Both the position numbers and the translations under genes were made by a program. A stretch of 64,000 nucleotides of DNA from Amborella trichopoda (lineage: Eukaryota > Streptophyta > Magnoliopsida > Amborellales > Amborellaceae), in assembly GCF_000471905.2 (NCBI RefSeq), contig NW_006499435.1:1600967-1664966 (forward strand), given 5' to 3'. The notes below the pieces were generated by a model. It searched no databases and was not told the origin of the DNA. It saw nothing but the letters and a program-made list of their open reading frames with translations. This document shows positions 47,307-59,690 of this stretch, piece after piece (position 1 is the first letter of the stretch; the number at the start of each line of letters is the position of its first letter).

Positions 47307-50300
47307 ATGATGAGGGGAGACACTTTTTCCACCATTTTTGTCCTAAATCCTCCGCCTCTAATGGCGATCTTCTCTTGCAGAGCCACTCTCTTCAAGACCT
47401 CGCCAATTTTCAACCACAAAACATGCCCTAATCTCTCCATTTTCAGGGGCTTAGCTGCCAATGCTCAGCAACAGAAAAATAAATGGATCCCAACATTAGG
47501 GTTTTCAAGGACACGGATCCCTGCTTTGAATTTTCAGAATCGGATCCAACGGAGCTCTGTAACAAAAAATGAGGCTTCGGCTTTGCGCTCTGAGAAGGCA
47601 GAGGGTTTCATAGTAGTGAATTTTTATCGCTTTGTTTGCATTGAGAATCCAGAAGAGGAGGTGACAAGGCATCGTTTATTCTTGCAGGTTCTTGTTGATA
47701 TCATCTTATTCGTTTTAAAGACTTGTGTTTATTGAAGTATTTGCCGATAAATTGATTTAGATGGCGTATGATTGTGTGCTATTTCAATTACATTATTATT
47801 AGTTCTTTTTATCTTCTTCTGTTGTTTCTCTTTATACTAAACTTGTGAATTGAGCAACTTTGTATGTACCATGTACTTATATTGCAATCTTTGAGCTTGG
47901 ACTCGGTGAATTTTTACATCTAAAGATATTTTGAATGATTTTTCACCTTAACTTTTTGAGGATATTTGGTTTTATGTGTAACTGCGAGCTACTGATTTGA
48001 CATGAGAGGGAGGGAGGGAAAGAGGGAGAGAGAGATGGTTTTTCATTCCCTTAATAGACATCATAAACAACCAGCGCATAGTTATGTGCTTCATAGTTTG
48101 CACTTTGGTGATGAAAAGATTTATCAAGCCTGACATTTAAACTTTTTGCATTTTTTCAATTTTTGTTTGAAACAGCTTATAAAATGTTTGTTTCACCTTG
48201 GGGTACGCTTTGTTAATGGAGAGTTGTCACCTGATTTTACTGTGTTAATAATTTTGAGATGCATTTTGACATAATTTCTAAGATCACACAGTTTTCCAGG
48301 GCCGTGATATACAAGGTCGGATATATCTAAATGAACAGGGCATCAATGCACAGGTATGTTTACTGGTTCCTTGAATTATTGGATTGCAGAGTTTATGTTT
48401 GATGAATTTGTTCTTGCTCTTGATAATTTCCTATATTGCAATATGCTTGTAGTTAGCTTTGTGATGGTGATGCGAAAAGTTCAGAGGGATGTTCCTATTT
48501 AACCGGTTTTTCCATAGATGGTAGGCTAGACCCAATTTGCAGGGAATTCTAAGCACCCTAGCGTAGAATTGATGAGGAGTTGTTTAGCTGAACGTTCTAG
48601 AATTTCTCTGTGATTCATTGGGATATATGAGCGCAGTAAGGATCAGCATTAGGTGATTGATATCCTCAAATGTATTGTGCTTAACTAACAGATAATTATT
48701 ATACCTTAGAAGGACATAAGTTTCTCCCATGATGTACTTTTGAAGTTCATTCTAGTTGGCCAATCATGTAAAGATTGCAAGGTTATCCCTGGAGAACATT
48801 TAATCATGCAACATAGGCTTGTGATTATGGATGTCTGCCTAAAGAAATGGAAGAGAATGAGTGAAACTAATCGGTATTCAAGAACTAGGTGGTAGAATTT
48901 TAAAAAGGAGAACATACAGTTATTTATGGATAAATTGGAAAGAAAAAGGAAAATAGGATTGTGAGCATGAAATTAATGTTATGTGGAATAAGATAGTCGA
49001 CTATATTAAGAAAGTGGCAAAAGAAGTTCTAGGAGAAACTAAAGGGAAAACAATTTTTGACAAAGAAACCTGTGATAGGGTGAGAAGGATCAAAAGGCTA
49101 TTAGTGAAAAATGATCATGTTATAAAGCTTGACAATGTAATTGAAATGATCAAAACTTAGAAGCTTATAAAAATGCCAAAAAGAACGCTAAGAAAATAGT
49201 AAGGCTAACTTAAAGCGTATGATAATCTATACAATAAACTTGAGATAAGAGAAGCTGAAAAAGATGTCTTCAAAGTAGCAAAAATGAAAGAGGAAGTGTA
49301 GGGATCTATCTCACATTAGATGCATTAAGAGTGAAGATCAGAGGACCATGGTGAAAGATGATGAATGCAAGGTGGAGAATTTATTTTCAAAAATTGTTAA
49401 ATGATGAACACTACGAGAGCACAACGTTAGGAGTAACCTTTGACATAAATAAAGGTAGGGTCATAATTGCATTCACAGGATTAGGATATCTAAAGTGTAA
49501 AAAGCTTTGAGAAAGATAAAGATAGGAAACGATTTAGGACCAATTGGTATCCCGATAGAGGTTTGGAAGTGCATAGGGGAGATTGGTATACGTTAGCTTG
49601 ACAAGCTGTTCAACAAGGTATTGAGAATAAGGAAAATCCCAGACAAATGGAGAAAAAGTATTTGGTACTTATTTACAAGAATAAAGAAGACATACAGAGT
49701 TATACGAACTATCCAAAGATTAAACTTATGAGCCACCCTATGAAGCTATGGGAGAGAGCGGTTAAGCAACAACTACGGTGTGAAACTAGTGTATCAGAAA
49801 ATTAGTTCAGTCTTATGCTGGGGAGGTCAACCATCGAAGCCATTTTCCTACTTAGACAACTAAATGAGAACTTTAGGGCGAAGGGAAAAGACCTCTGCAT
49901 GGTCTTTATACATGTAGAGAAAGCATATAATAGGGTACCTAGAGATTTAATTTGGTAGGTGTTGGAAAAGAAAGGAATCACCAAAGCTATAATGACATAA
50001 TAAGAGATATATATGAGGGAGCCGCTAACTAGTCTGTGGGCAACTTGTGGAAAGACAAGTGAGTTCTCAATGATAATCGGCCTACATTAGGGGTCAATGT
50101 TGAGCCCATATCTCTTTCTTTTAGTTATGGTCGAGTTAACTAAGCACCTTCAAGATGAGGTATCGTGGTGTATGTTGTTTGCGGATGACATAGTTTTGTT
50201 TGATAAGACTAGAGGCGGCGTCAATGCAAAGTTAGAATTTTTTATGGATGTTCTGGAATATAAAAGTTTTAAAATTAGCCAAACTAAGAAAAAATATATA

Positions 50301-53300
50301 AAATGCAAGTGTAGCAATAATAGGAGTAGAAACAAGGAAGTAGTTATGATTGAAGATCAAGAAATATCTAAAAGAGACTATTTCCTATATTTAGGGTCGA
50401 TAATCCAGAAGAATGGAAAGATTAAGGAGGATGTCACACATAGGATAAGAGCTGCGTAGGTGAAGTGGAATGTGCATACGGAGTTTTATGTGATCACCGC
50501 ATACTGTTGAGACTAAAGGGGAAGTTCTATAAGACGACTGCAAGACTAACCATACTTTATGGGATGGAATATTGGGTAGTTAAACAATATCATATTCATG
50601 AGATGAGCATAGCTGAGATATGGATGTTAAGATGGATGAGTGGAAAGACAAAAAATGATAGAATTCATAATGAATATATACGAGAGAATTTAGGTGTGGC
50701 TTCAATAGGCGATGAAATGGGGGAAGGTAGATTTAGGTTGGATGGTCATGTGCAGCGTAGACCTACTACAACACAAGTTAGGACGTGTGATTTGGTTCAA
50801 GTGGAAGGCTCTAAAAGGCCAAGGGGAAGGCCCAAAAGGATATGGATAAAAGTAGTGAGAAAAGATATGGCGACTTTTGGTCTTACTGAGGGTATGACCC
50901 TTGATAGAGGAAAATAGAGGACCATGATTCATGTAGCCAACCCCAAATCATTGGGATGAGGCTAAGATGATGATGATGGTGATGATGATGTCGAAGAACT
51001 TGAGCTTTGATCTTACTGAATAAGCATACCAAATTAGAATATTTGGATACTAACCTTTTGCATAATGAAGTGGCAAGCCTCCTTAGGCTTAATGAAATAC
51101 TTCATTAATTTATACATAACTGATAACTTGAAATGATATAGCCATCTAGTACTACCAACAAATGAAACAAGATATGGCAATCTATTACTTTTCTAATATT
51201 GTGGCATGTGAGTGACCTTAATAATTTAGGAGCACTATCAAAAGTCCTTAATATTGTGATATTCAGATAGCGATTGTTTGAGGTGGTAACTCTATCTTCA
51301 CATTGATCATAAAAGGAATGCACAAATGGGAGGCTTACCTTAAAACAACTAGAGCATGTTGCTCTAGGGGACGTCTCACTGCTGCCTGCTGATAGAGCTC
51401 TCCATAGTTATCAATCTTGCATATATAAATACAGAATAGGCTTATTTAACAAATTAAGCACTTCCATTTGGCCATGACTCCTTGGAGATGACTTTTCTAC
51501 AAACTTCCAAAAAAAATTCTCATCCAAGAAGCCCAATAATAGCCCTAGAGAAAATTTACCTTCACATTGATCTCTTTGATAGTCAATTTTAGAAATTATG
51601 CAATTCACTACGAAATGGTAGCAGCTGGTCAACTGTCATGGATTTCTTTCTTGCTCATACTCAAACTTTAGGTTTCTATTTCTGAAATCTCCTGCATCTC
51701 TGTTTTAACAAAATCCTAGTTTTTCTCTATTGAAGCTCTCCTTTGCTTGGAACCCTTGGGTGCACCATCATATTTGAGAATCTTCACTTTGTGCTATTTA
51801 AGATATGCGGTGCAACCTGGGTGCCCTAAAGTTAAGTAGCAGCTATAGGCATGTACCATTCAATCCTTCTTATTTTCATTACCAATTGCTTCGATGTTTT
51901 GCAAGTTCTATTGTATTTCATTTATATTTCAACTTTGGTTTTTAGATTATTAGATGTTTCTCTTGTTCTTGAGAATTAAATTCATCAAGTTGATGCTGTA
52001 TTTTGTCACTTTTTGACATCAGAGGACCAACTCATGTGCAGTACAGTGGTCCATCAGAAGATGCATTGGCGTACGTTGAGTGGTTAAAAGATGACAGTCG
52101 TTTTTCTGATATCTTAGTCCAAACCTCACCAGCTATGAATGGACATGCTTTTCCTCAACTGAAACTGCGGTATAAACCCTCACTAGTACAGGCAAGCAAT
52201 ACGTGCTTTCTTGAGCATGTTTTATTTTTCAGTATTTTACAACAATGCAAAACCATGCAGTTCCTAGCCTCATTTTTGTTCGTACATGTAGTGCTTGGTT
52301 TGGAATTGCTTTCTTTCAACGATTGCAAATAGATGCATACAAAACCAGAATTTGTTAATATTCCTAATAAAAGTTGAATTTTTCCATTTTACGTGGTGTT
52401 GTATTCTTTGCCTTGGACTATTGTAAAATTTAAGAACTTTTTACTTTTTGTTCTTAACATTTAACTGTATCCTATGAAATGGTTTGTCTTTTTAAATGCT
52501 TTTTTTTTTCAACTCAGATGGAAGGTGGCATTTCACATCTTCCTTTGGTTAACCCTGCAATGAGAGCTATCCCATTATCACCATCTGAATGGAGAAACCG
52601 ATTGGATTCTTTGAAAAATGTGGAAGGATCATCTTCTAGAGAAGATACTGGCTCGGATCAGAAGAGCGTCCTGCTTCTGGATGTGAGGAATGGTAATCCT
52701 TAGTCTGATATTTCTTCAATCTCTAAACTGCTTTTGATTGTTTTGTACTTTTGTGTCATTTGGTTGTGGATTTTGTAGCCCTTCAAAATAGAGAACTGAC
52801 TTTTGTCTTGTGATTGCTTTTGTTGTGCCCTCCAAAATCATCTGTTTTGGCACACATTGTTGGTCATTTGATATTTTGAGTATCTCTGGTAGGATGGTAT
52901 TTCATATAGGTGGTATTATGGTATTTCATATAAGTGGTATTATGGTAATTTCATTTAAGTGGGATGAAATATTGTTTCTGTTGTCACGAGCAATGTTCAG
53001 TGTGGTGCCTATATGACTTCGTTAAGGAATATGTGTCACAACTTGTAAGTTTTGGATCTGGACATGCTATATTTGTTTGATGGGAAATCTTTGTGTTTTT
53101 GTACTGTCTTCAGAGCATCACTTGCTATGGATATTAACCAATGTTTCTAATGTACAACAATTTTCTTTTAAAGGCTATGAGTGGGATATTGGCCATTTCC
53201 ATGGTACTCAACGACCTGATGTTAATTGCTTCAGGAGCACTTTGTTTGGACTCACAGATATGGAGGTATTGTTTCAATCAACTGATGTTTCTGATATAAT

Positions 53301-56246
53301 AGAGTTGGAGATCCCCTATTTCCATTATCTTCCTTAATTTGTTAATACTAACTGTTTCTGGCCACAGTTTCTTCTTTTTGGACCTTTCATCTGTTAATAG
53401 TCACTCTTTGCATGTCCCTTTACCAATGCCATGAAGTCTCTGATCTTTAGAATGAAACCTATCTTACCAGCTGGACTATATTTCTAACATTAATGGGTTT
53501 TTCTTTTTCTATCATTGTGGGTTTTAGGTCTGATTCACAGTCTGGCAGTTGGACCTGTGAGTTTGGTCTAGTCTTGATAATGTTATCCATTCTAACATTT
53601 TCTAAATAACATAACCAGTTTTTTTTGTTCGGGTTTTTCTGACCTATGATGTTAATTCCTATATGGTAAAAACAGGTCTTTCTTTTGGGATCGTGAGTGG
53701 TATTTGATACATCCACCTCATGTTAATCCTTACTGTGGTCTTAGAAGTTTACCTGGCATCATTCATATACTATTCTAAAGTTTAATTAGTTATATGTTAT
53801 CTGTTTTTATATATTTTGGATTTTCATTCTATTTGAAGGGAAATTGACATGGTGGCTGATAGATTTGTAGGAGTAACATGAGGCAAAGATCATTGGTGGT
53901 TTGTTTTGTCTGTTGAATTTATACCTTATAGAGTTTTTCTATGCTTCATATGCATGTCATTGGTCCATAGAACTTGTTGTGACCATTTTTTCAGGATATC
54001 TGGCTACGCATTTACCAAAACAGGATATCTGACTATGAGTTTCCTGCTCTTATGTTTTTTTCCTTTTCATCATCAGGTTAGTCCTTCAGATCCTTTGGCT
54101 GGCATTGATAGGGAAGCTACAGATATTTTGATGTATTGTACGGGAGGTATCCGCTGCGATGTTTATTCTACCATGCTTAGGTAAGGTCACCTTTGCCCAT
54201 GGATCTGACATGTTGAAGTTTTTTAGTTTTCGTTTTTCTTAGCAAAACATGGTCTAGATCTCTTGTCACTTCTATAAATTCTAAGAATGCTTTAAACACA
54301 TCAAAGAGTATAAAATAATCTATAAATTTCTCATGGCTTTAAAAATGCAGGAAGTAATTCTAGAACAAATACATCATTGCTCCATAACACTGATTAACAT
54401 TCAACTATACATCAGTGCCTTTTAAATAAGTCAAATGTGCACATTGATTTGTTTTTTATTTATTAGATTTTGAAGGAAGCTAGGTTGGTCTAAGAAGGGT
54501 GTTGACTTTAAACTTTCTCTTAACCCGTCCCATGCCCGGGTATAGGGGCTGGGTTGTGTTAGTTAGGCAGCCAATGTAAAATTTTGTCAAAGCTTATCAT
54601 GAATCCTGAACATAGAGGGTATGGCCTTTAATAGAGCAGAATGGTGGACCAAGATTCGTGTAGCCGACCCCAATTAATTGGAAAAAGGTTATAATGATGA
54701 TGATGATTTTGAAAGAAGCTAGGCCTGTTGGTGTCAATCTGTAGCTCCCGTCTTGCATGACCATATAGTCATTTTACCTTAAATACGTATTATCCAAGCT
54801 TTTCTTTCGACTGGTTTAAGTTTCTTTTGGTTTGGTGACACTGTATCAATGGCAGGCAAAGGGGCTTTCAAAACTTGTACACTTTGAAAGGTGGTGTCTC
54901 ACACTATCTTGAGAAAGAGGGTCCTGCAGAGTGGGTGGGAAATCTGTTTGTTTTTGACTCTCGCCTCTCTCTCCCCCCGTCAGCCTACAAGCCGGAGGCC
55001 ATATCCAATGGATACAATGGAATCCCTCATCTCAACCCAACAAATGAAGGCAATAATACATTTTTGAGGTGTCGCATATGTGGATCATTCTTATCAGAAT
55101 ACAGGCATCGCAACTGTGCCAATCTTGACTGCAATCTTCTATTCTTGTAAGTTTGTAACTCATTGTCTTTTAAAATTTCTCTTTGTCTTTTTAAAATTTT
55201 TCATTTTAAGATAGTACACTAGCTATTAAGCCATGTGTTATTGCTTTTTATTTTTGGTCGCAACCTTTTTTTTTTCACTTGTCATTAGTGGCAATTGTTT
55301 AGTGCCATAGTTCAAGATTTTTTTTTTTTTTTTGTTTCTTTCCGGGAGATAGTTCACAATTCAAGTTTTTTTTTGGATGAAAATAGCTATAGTTGTGCAA
55401 GTACAGAAATATCTATTTAATTTAACGAGTAATAATTAAATTTCATCCGAGTTTTCAGAAATCATGAGTTTGTCTTGATATAATAGGATGTTTTTGTTTT
55501 CTTGTTTGTTCTCTGATCACATGTGCCTTTTTGAAGACCTTGGCCTCCATTTCTTTTGAAATTGATCTGAAGTGCTGGTTCTTACATGTCTAAGGTCTGC
55601 AATTGCGTGGCTTTTTCTATGAGGATCTCCTGTGCAGCGGTTTGAAAAAATTCCGGGCCAATTGCTATTCTCAGAGGATTTTACGTCATTTTTGTTTTGG
55701 GGACACTTTGATTAGTTTGATTATTGAAGTTCAAATAGTTTAAAGGTAGGCTAAAAATTTCTGCATATGTAATTGTAATGCAGGACTTATACTTTTAGGT
55801 GTCGTGCTCTCTCTCTCTCTCCCTCTCTTCCCCCTTCCCCCAGGCATAATGCATTGCTTCCTTAGCGAGATGCTATAATTTTGAAATTTTTCTGCTTTGC
55901 CCAATATTCTTTAAGTTCAATCATTTGTTAGATTTTTTTCGCCCCATATGTTTCATTAGACTACTTAGCATATAATTCTTTTGACAAAAGTGTGGTTCTC
56001 ATTGTAGATTTTGATGTTGAACTTATCAAGTGAGAGCTTGTTTACTGATTCATGAGTTGTCAATGCATTGTTGTTTCTTGCATGTTATGCAGATCATGTT
56101 CAGATTGTGTCAGAGAATTGAAAGGGTGTTGCTCCATGAATTGCACATCTGCACCTCGCCTTAGACCTGTTTTGCCTGGACATCGGAGGTATGAGAAGTG
56201 GCATGTCTATAGGGATGCACAATGCCCTCACAGTGCAAAGGTTTGA
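47307..56246 (+). CDS. STR8: rhodanese-domain protein STR8-like, plastid TrhO (tRNA U34 hydroxylase) homologue
   Basis: The bacterial relatives (TrhO/YceA, UPF0176) hydroxylate uridine 34 of tRNA; the plant protein is predicted chloroplastic. Exons: 47307-47687, 48300-48353, 52042-52191, 52518-52692, 53174-53265, 54077-54180, 54856-55146, 56093-56246; 466 residues, against about 446 in Arabidopsis. The N-terminus is basic and Ser/Thr-rich, suiting a transit peptide; a start at 47361 (ATGGCG) has the better context. The TrhO signature is FIVVNFYRF then GRDIQGRIYLNEQGINAQYS. The rhodanese domain has DVRN, YEWDIGHF and the active loop YCTGGIRC with catalytic Cys near residue 305, then GGVSHYLEK. 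A Cys-rich tail (CRICGS, CANLDC, CSDC, CCSMNC) may bind metal. The intron after 52191 uses a GC donor, and the 3.7-kb second intron holds a LINE. Confidence 0.92.
48900..50990 (+). mobile_element. RTE-type LINE remnant in STR8-like intron 2
   Basis: Reverse-transcriptase landmarks appear in order: AIFLLRQLNENFRAKGKDLC, AYNRVPRDLIW (49925-49957), LSPYLFLLVMVELTKHL (50100), CMLFADDIVLFDKT (50172-50213, the catalytic FADD box), YFLYLGSIIQKNGKI, then TILYGMEYWVVK, and a GSKRPRGRPKRIW segment. The 3' end reads CATGTAGCCAACCCCAAATC, GGGATGAGGCTAAG and a GATGAT-type microsatellite, the usual tail of plant RTE elements. Many stop codons and frame changes show it is dead. The element lies in the sense direction of the host gene. 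Confidence 0.88.
54600..54712 (+). mobile_element. second RTE LINE, 3' end only
   Basis: TTCGTGTAGCCGACCCCAAT, then a TTGG..AAGGTTATAATGATGATGAT tail, repeats the 3' end of the larger LINE. It is a severely 5'-truncated insertion in another intron of the same gene. Confidence 0.75.
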
Positions 56247-56870
56247 ACTTACTTGTATTTCATTATTTACCATCCTTCCAAGAGTTCCTGATAATTGCTG
56301 TCATGAAAGTTTTGCTCCTAGAGCGAGAGAGAACAATTCTTCAACCTATCCAACTTATTCATGTTGAAAATCTAGAGTTTATGGAATAACATTTGGGAGA
56401 AGGTATGCAACCTTTAGAGGATGTTTAGTCATTGGACACTTTTTACAATATAAAAACAACATGCCATTTGGGGAAAAAAAAGCACTCAAACTAAACATCA
56501 CACAAACAAGCTTACCATATATTGATGAATATAACATATTACAATAGGATAAATTAAGGGAGATGCTATGGCCAAAAAGGTCATAAGGGAGCTCCTGCTT
56601 TTTATCGGATTTGGCCATAAGGGAGCTCCTGCTATTTATCGGAGAGTTTCCAACAAATTGCATGTTTTTTTCTGGACAAATTTATATTTCTCTTTCTCTA
56701 CTCTCTCCCTCTCTCTCTCACTTTTACATCTAGACAAAATACTTCTATTTATAGGGGGGTTTTCTACAAAGTTTCGACATGCCTTGGAGCCTCCTACAAA
56801 TCACACATTTTTGTCGCTACAAATCCTCATATATTTTCTCTTCCTCTCATTCATACATACATCTTTTAGA
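56247..56870. other. spacer after the STR8-like gene
   Basis: No gene is visible. A direct repeat with ATAAGGGAGCTCCTGCT.TTTATCGGA occurs twice at about 56583-56641, followed by CT-rich sequence. Confidence 0.45.
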
Positions 56871-56874
56871 CAAG

Positions 56875-57437
56875 GGAAAAGTTTATATAGAACCGAGGCT
56901 CTAAACAATCAAATTAGAGCCTACCTCAAAAATTTCACTAGAAGAGATTGTTTTGATGCTCAAATATCCTCAAATTGATCATCTTGACATCAAGATGCAT
57001 AGACATGAGAAATAAATGGATTTCAAGTTTTTGAAATAGTGTNNNNNNNNNNNNNNNNNNNNNNNNNNNNNNNNNNNNNNNNNNNNNNNNNNNNNNNNNN
57101 NNNNNNNNNNNNNNNNNNNNNNNNNNNNNNNNNNNNNNNNNNNNNNNNNNNNNNNNNNNNNNNNNNNNNNNNNNNNNNNNNNNNNNNNNNNNNNNNNNNN
57201 NNNNNNNNNNNNNNNNNNNNNNNNNNNNNNNNNNNNNNNNNNNNNNNNNNNNNNNNNNNNNNNNNNNNNNNNNNNNNNNNNNNNNNNNNNNNNNNNNNNN
57301 NNNNNNNNNNNNNNNNNNNNNNNNNNNNNNNNNNNNNNNNGTTGAAACGACATTTCTCGATACTATTTGAGGGTGGCTCTAATTTGATTGTTAATTTGAT
57401 TGTTTAGAGCATGGGCTCTATACAAGCCACACCCTTT
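56875..57437. mobile_element. MITE family A interrupted by an assembly gap
   Basis: The left end reads TTATATAGAACCGAGGCTCT with AAACAATCAAATTAGAGCC; the right end, inverted, reads GAGCCCATGCTCTAAACAAT. The interior has GATCATCTTGACATCAAGAT. The 298-N gap replaces much of the middle. Confidence 0.7.
57043..57340. other. assembly gap (298 N)
   Basis: A run of N lies inside a MITE. Confidence 0.99.
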
Positions 57438-57439
57438 AG

Positions 57440-58477
57440 ACAAAGTACCTCTATCTAAAGGAGATATATATTTTAATCATTTACTTTTGTTACAAGTGAC
57501 TGTGATTTTATTGTACCAAAACTGTATGGTCTTCGAGAAGACACTCTTAACGCAATCATTATTCAAAGTAAACTTTTTCTAAATCTAAAACCACATTCTT
57601 GCTTCTACCCCTTTCGAAACATTATTTTCCTTTCCAAAAATTTTACAAAATCACGTGAGAATAGAAAATTCAAAAAAGAAAAAAGACCAAACTGCCCTTC
57701 AATTTGTTTTCCTTCTACCTTTTCCAGTACACCTCCTTAATTAAAACATTTTCTTTCGTTTTTTGCTTTAATTCGCTATTGAATTCTGAAAATTGATCAT
57801 CATCTTGAGCTCTTCCATGTTTATGTCTAATGCTTAACGCCCTACTCCATGCTTGGGCACCCATCTTCCCTTTCATTCTTCGACTTTTTTTTTCCCTTTT
57901 TGGCCTTGCTATTAGATAGCCAATGAATTCTAATTATACTACAACTTCACTTTTGAAGGTTGCGTCACTCTTAAGTCCCTCCTTTAATGCTTTGTAAATT
58001 GGTTTTGTTTTTCCTAGTTTTTAAGTTCTTTTATGATGTTTTCTCTTGTAGGTTACAGTGTCACATTTCGCAGGAGTTCTTGATTCATTTTTCTATGAAA
58101 CCAAAAAATGTTTTTATTTTTCTTTTTTAGGTGACTGTTGTATTCTTTCAACTTTTTCTATATCATTTTGAAAAAATTTCAAGCTTTTCAAAAGAGATTC
58201 TATCATGTTTCTTTTGCGACCATTTTAAAAAAAACGCATGAGCTTTCAAGCTCTCCCATTTATAAAAAACGCATCTGCTTTCAAGTTCTTCCCTTGTGTG
58301 CGTTCACATGTCATAACATCCATCTTCATGCCTTCACATGCATCTCATCCATTATCATGGCCATGTCGCATCCATCATCATACCCAGATATGGCCTGACA
58401 ACTCATGAAGATTACCATCTCCCTCTATCATAAACACTCTTTTATTTTATCTCAAGTTTTGAAAAGCCTTTTGAAAA
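57440..58477. other. AT-rich spacer, nothing recognised
   Basis: There are short open frames only, and pyrimidine-rich sequence. No gene, repeat terminus or RNA gene stands out. Confidence 0.4.
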
Positions 58478-58984
58478 AGGGTGTGGTTTGGATAAGGTTG
58501 AAACCTTGAACCATTAAATTAAGGCACACTTTCAAATTTTATCACATGATATAATTTTGGTGTAAAAAATTATTAGGATGAGAATCCATTTTCGTCTCTA
58601 ATTGTAAAATTTTAAACTTCAAGAAACGTTCATCAAATGGAGCTACCAACACATGAAAATCTTGAAAATGGATGCCAGATAATTTGTTGTAAGACGCACT
58701 AGTTTTGGGACTCGAAATGTTTTTATTTTCTCAGTGTTTTGAGACTCGGCCGAGTTACTCGGCCTCACCCTAAGGGCGAGGTGAGTTTTATTCGAGTAGC
58801 TGTACCGATTTTTAGAAGTGCATATATATTTTTTTGCCATTTATATATTTTGAAGCCGTAAATGGTGTATTGGATAGCATGAATGCATTCTTTTTACAGG
58901 GACAGGGTTTCAATTCCCCCAAGGTAAGGCACTTATTTTTGTGTTTTGTTTTTTGGGATTAAAGAGACTTGAAAACTGTATATC

Positions 58985-59192
58985 ATGTTGGGAAAGTATA
59001 TAATGAGATCATTTACTTTCCGTACAAGGTGGTCACAATTAATCTTGATCATGGAAGTGAAATTAGGGAGCTGCACTTATTTCATTGACTAACTTCAAAG
59101 TTCAAAGAAATTTTCTCGAACTTTGTGATGCACTTAAGCTATTAGATTTCACATTTGATGGTTGTATGTAATTGTGACATCCCTATATAGAA
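58985..59192. mobile_element. MITE family B nested in the hAT-like element
   Basis: The arms GAGATCATTTACTTTCCGTA, GGTGGTCACAATTAATCTTG and, at the far end, GTATGTAATTGTGACATCCC match other family-B copies. Confidence 0.65.
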
Positions 59193-59194
59193 GA

Positions 59195-59575
59195 GTGGTT
59201 TCAATAAGGTTGCAACATTAAACAATCCAATTAAGGCGCACTTCTAAATTTTATCATAAATATAATTTTGATATAAAAAATTCTTATGATGGCTTGAGAA
59301 TCTATTTTCGTCTCTAATAAAACTTTAAACTATAAAAATGGTTCAATTCATATACATCTATAAACACATGAAAATCTTGAAAATGGACGGTCCAAATAAT
59401 GTTACACTATTTCTCGAACTTAAAATCTTTTTTTCCTTTCATATTCATACATCTCGATGTCGAGATGATCGATTAGAGGGTTTTTCAAGATCAAAACAAC
59501 CTTTTATGATGGATTTTTTAGGTAAACCTGTAATTCTATATTTTAAGATTGCAACCTTGTAGAAACTTTTTCTGG
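59195..59575. mobile_element. MITE family A nested in the hAT-like element
   Basis: The left end reads AAGGTTGCAACATTAAACAA; the right end, inverted, reads ACAAGGTTGCAATCTTAAAA. The interior has ACATCTCGATGTCGAGATGA. Confidence 0.7.
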
Positions 59576-59615
59576 CCTCATTGTATATGATCCTTGTCAC
59601 TATTATGTCATAAAA

Positions 59616-59690
59616 CGAGAATAGCATAGTGGATTGCATATACGAGTGCCTATAAAATCGATTGGGGTTCGATTCCCCCCAGATAATCAG
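59616..59690 (+). repeat. tRNA-derived unit with A and B boxes, not a tRNA gene
   Basis: TAGCATAGTGG at 59623-59633 and GGTTCGATTCC at 59667-59677 match the pol III A and B boxes with their starts 44 nt apart, as in a tRNA. The would-be acceptor stem (59616-59622 against about 59682-59688) does not pair, so this is a tRNA-derived repeat. Weaker relatives lie at about 58880-58930 and, inverted, at about 59765-59830. Confidence 0.5.

Noticed and set aside
50097-50917. Reverse-transcriptase frames as a host gene or exon of the STR8-like gene
   Set aside because: They carry LINE-specific motifs and stops, and flanking STR8-like exons join in phase without them.
59616-59690. tRNA gene
   Set aside because: A and B boxes are present, but the acceptor and D stems do not pair.
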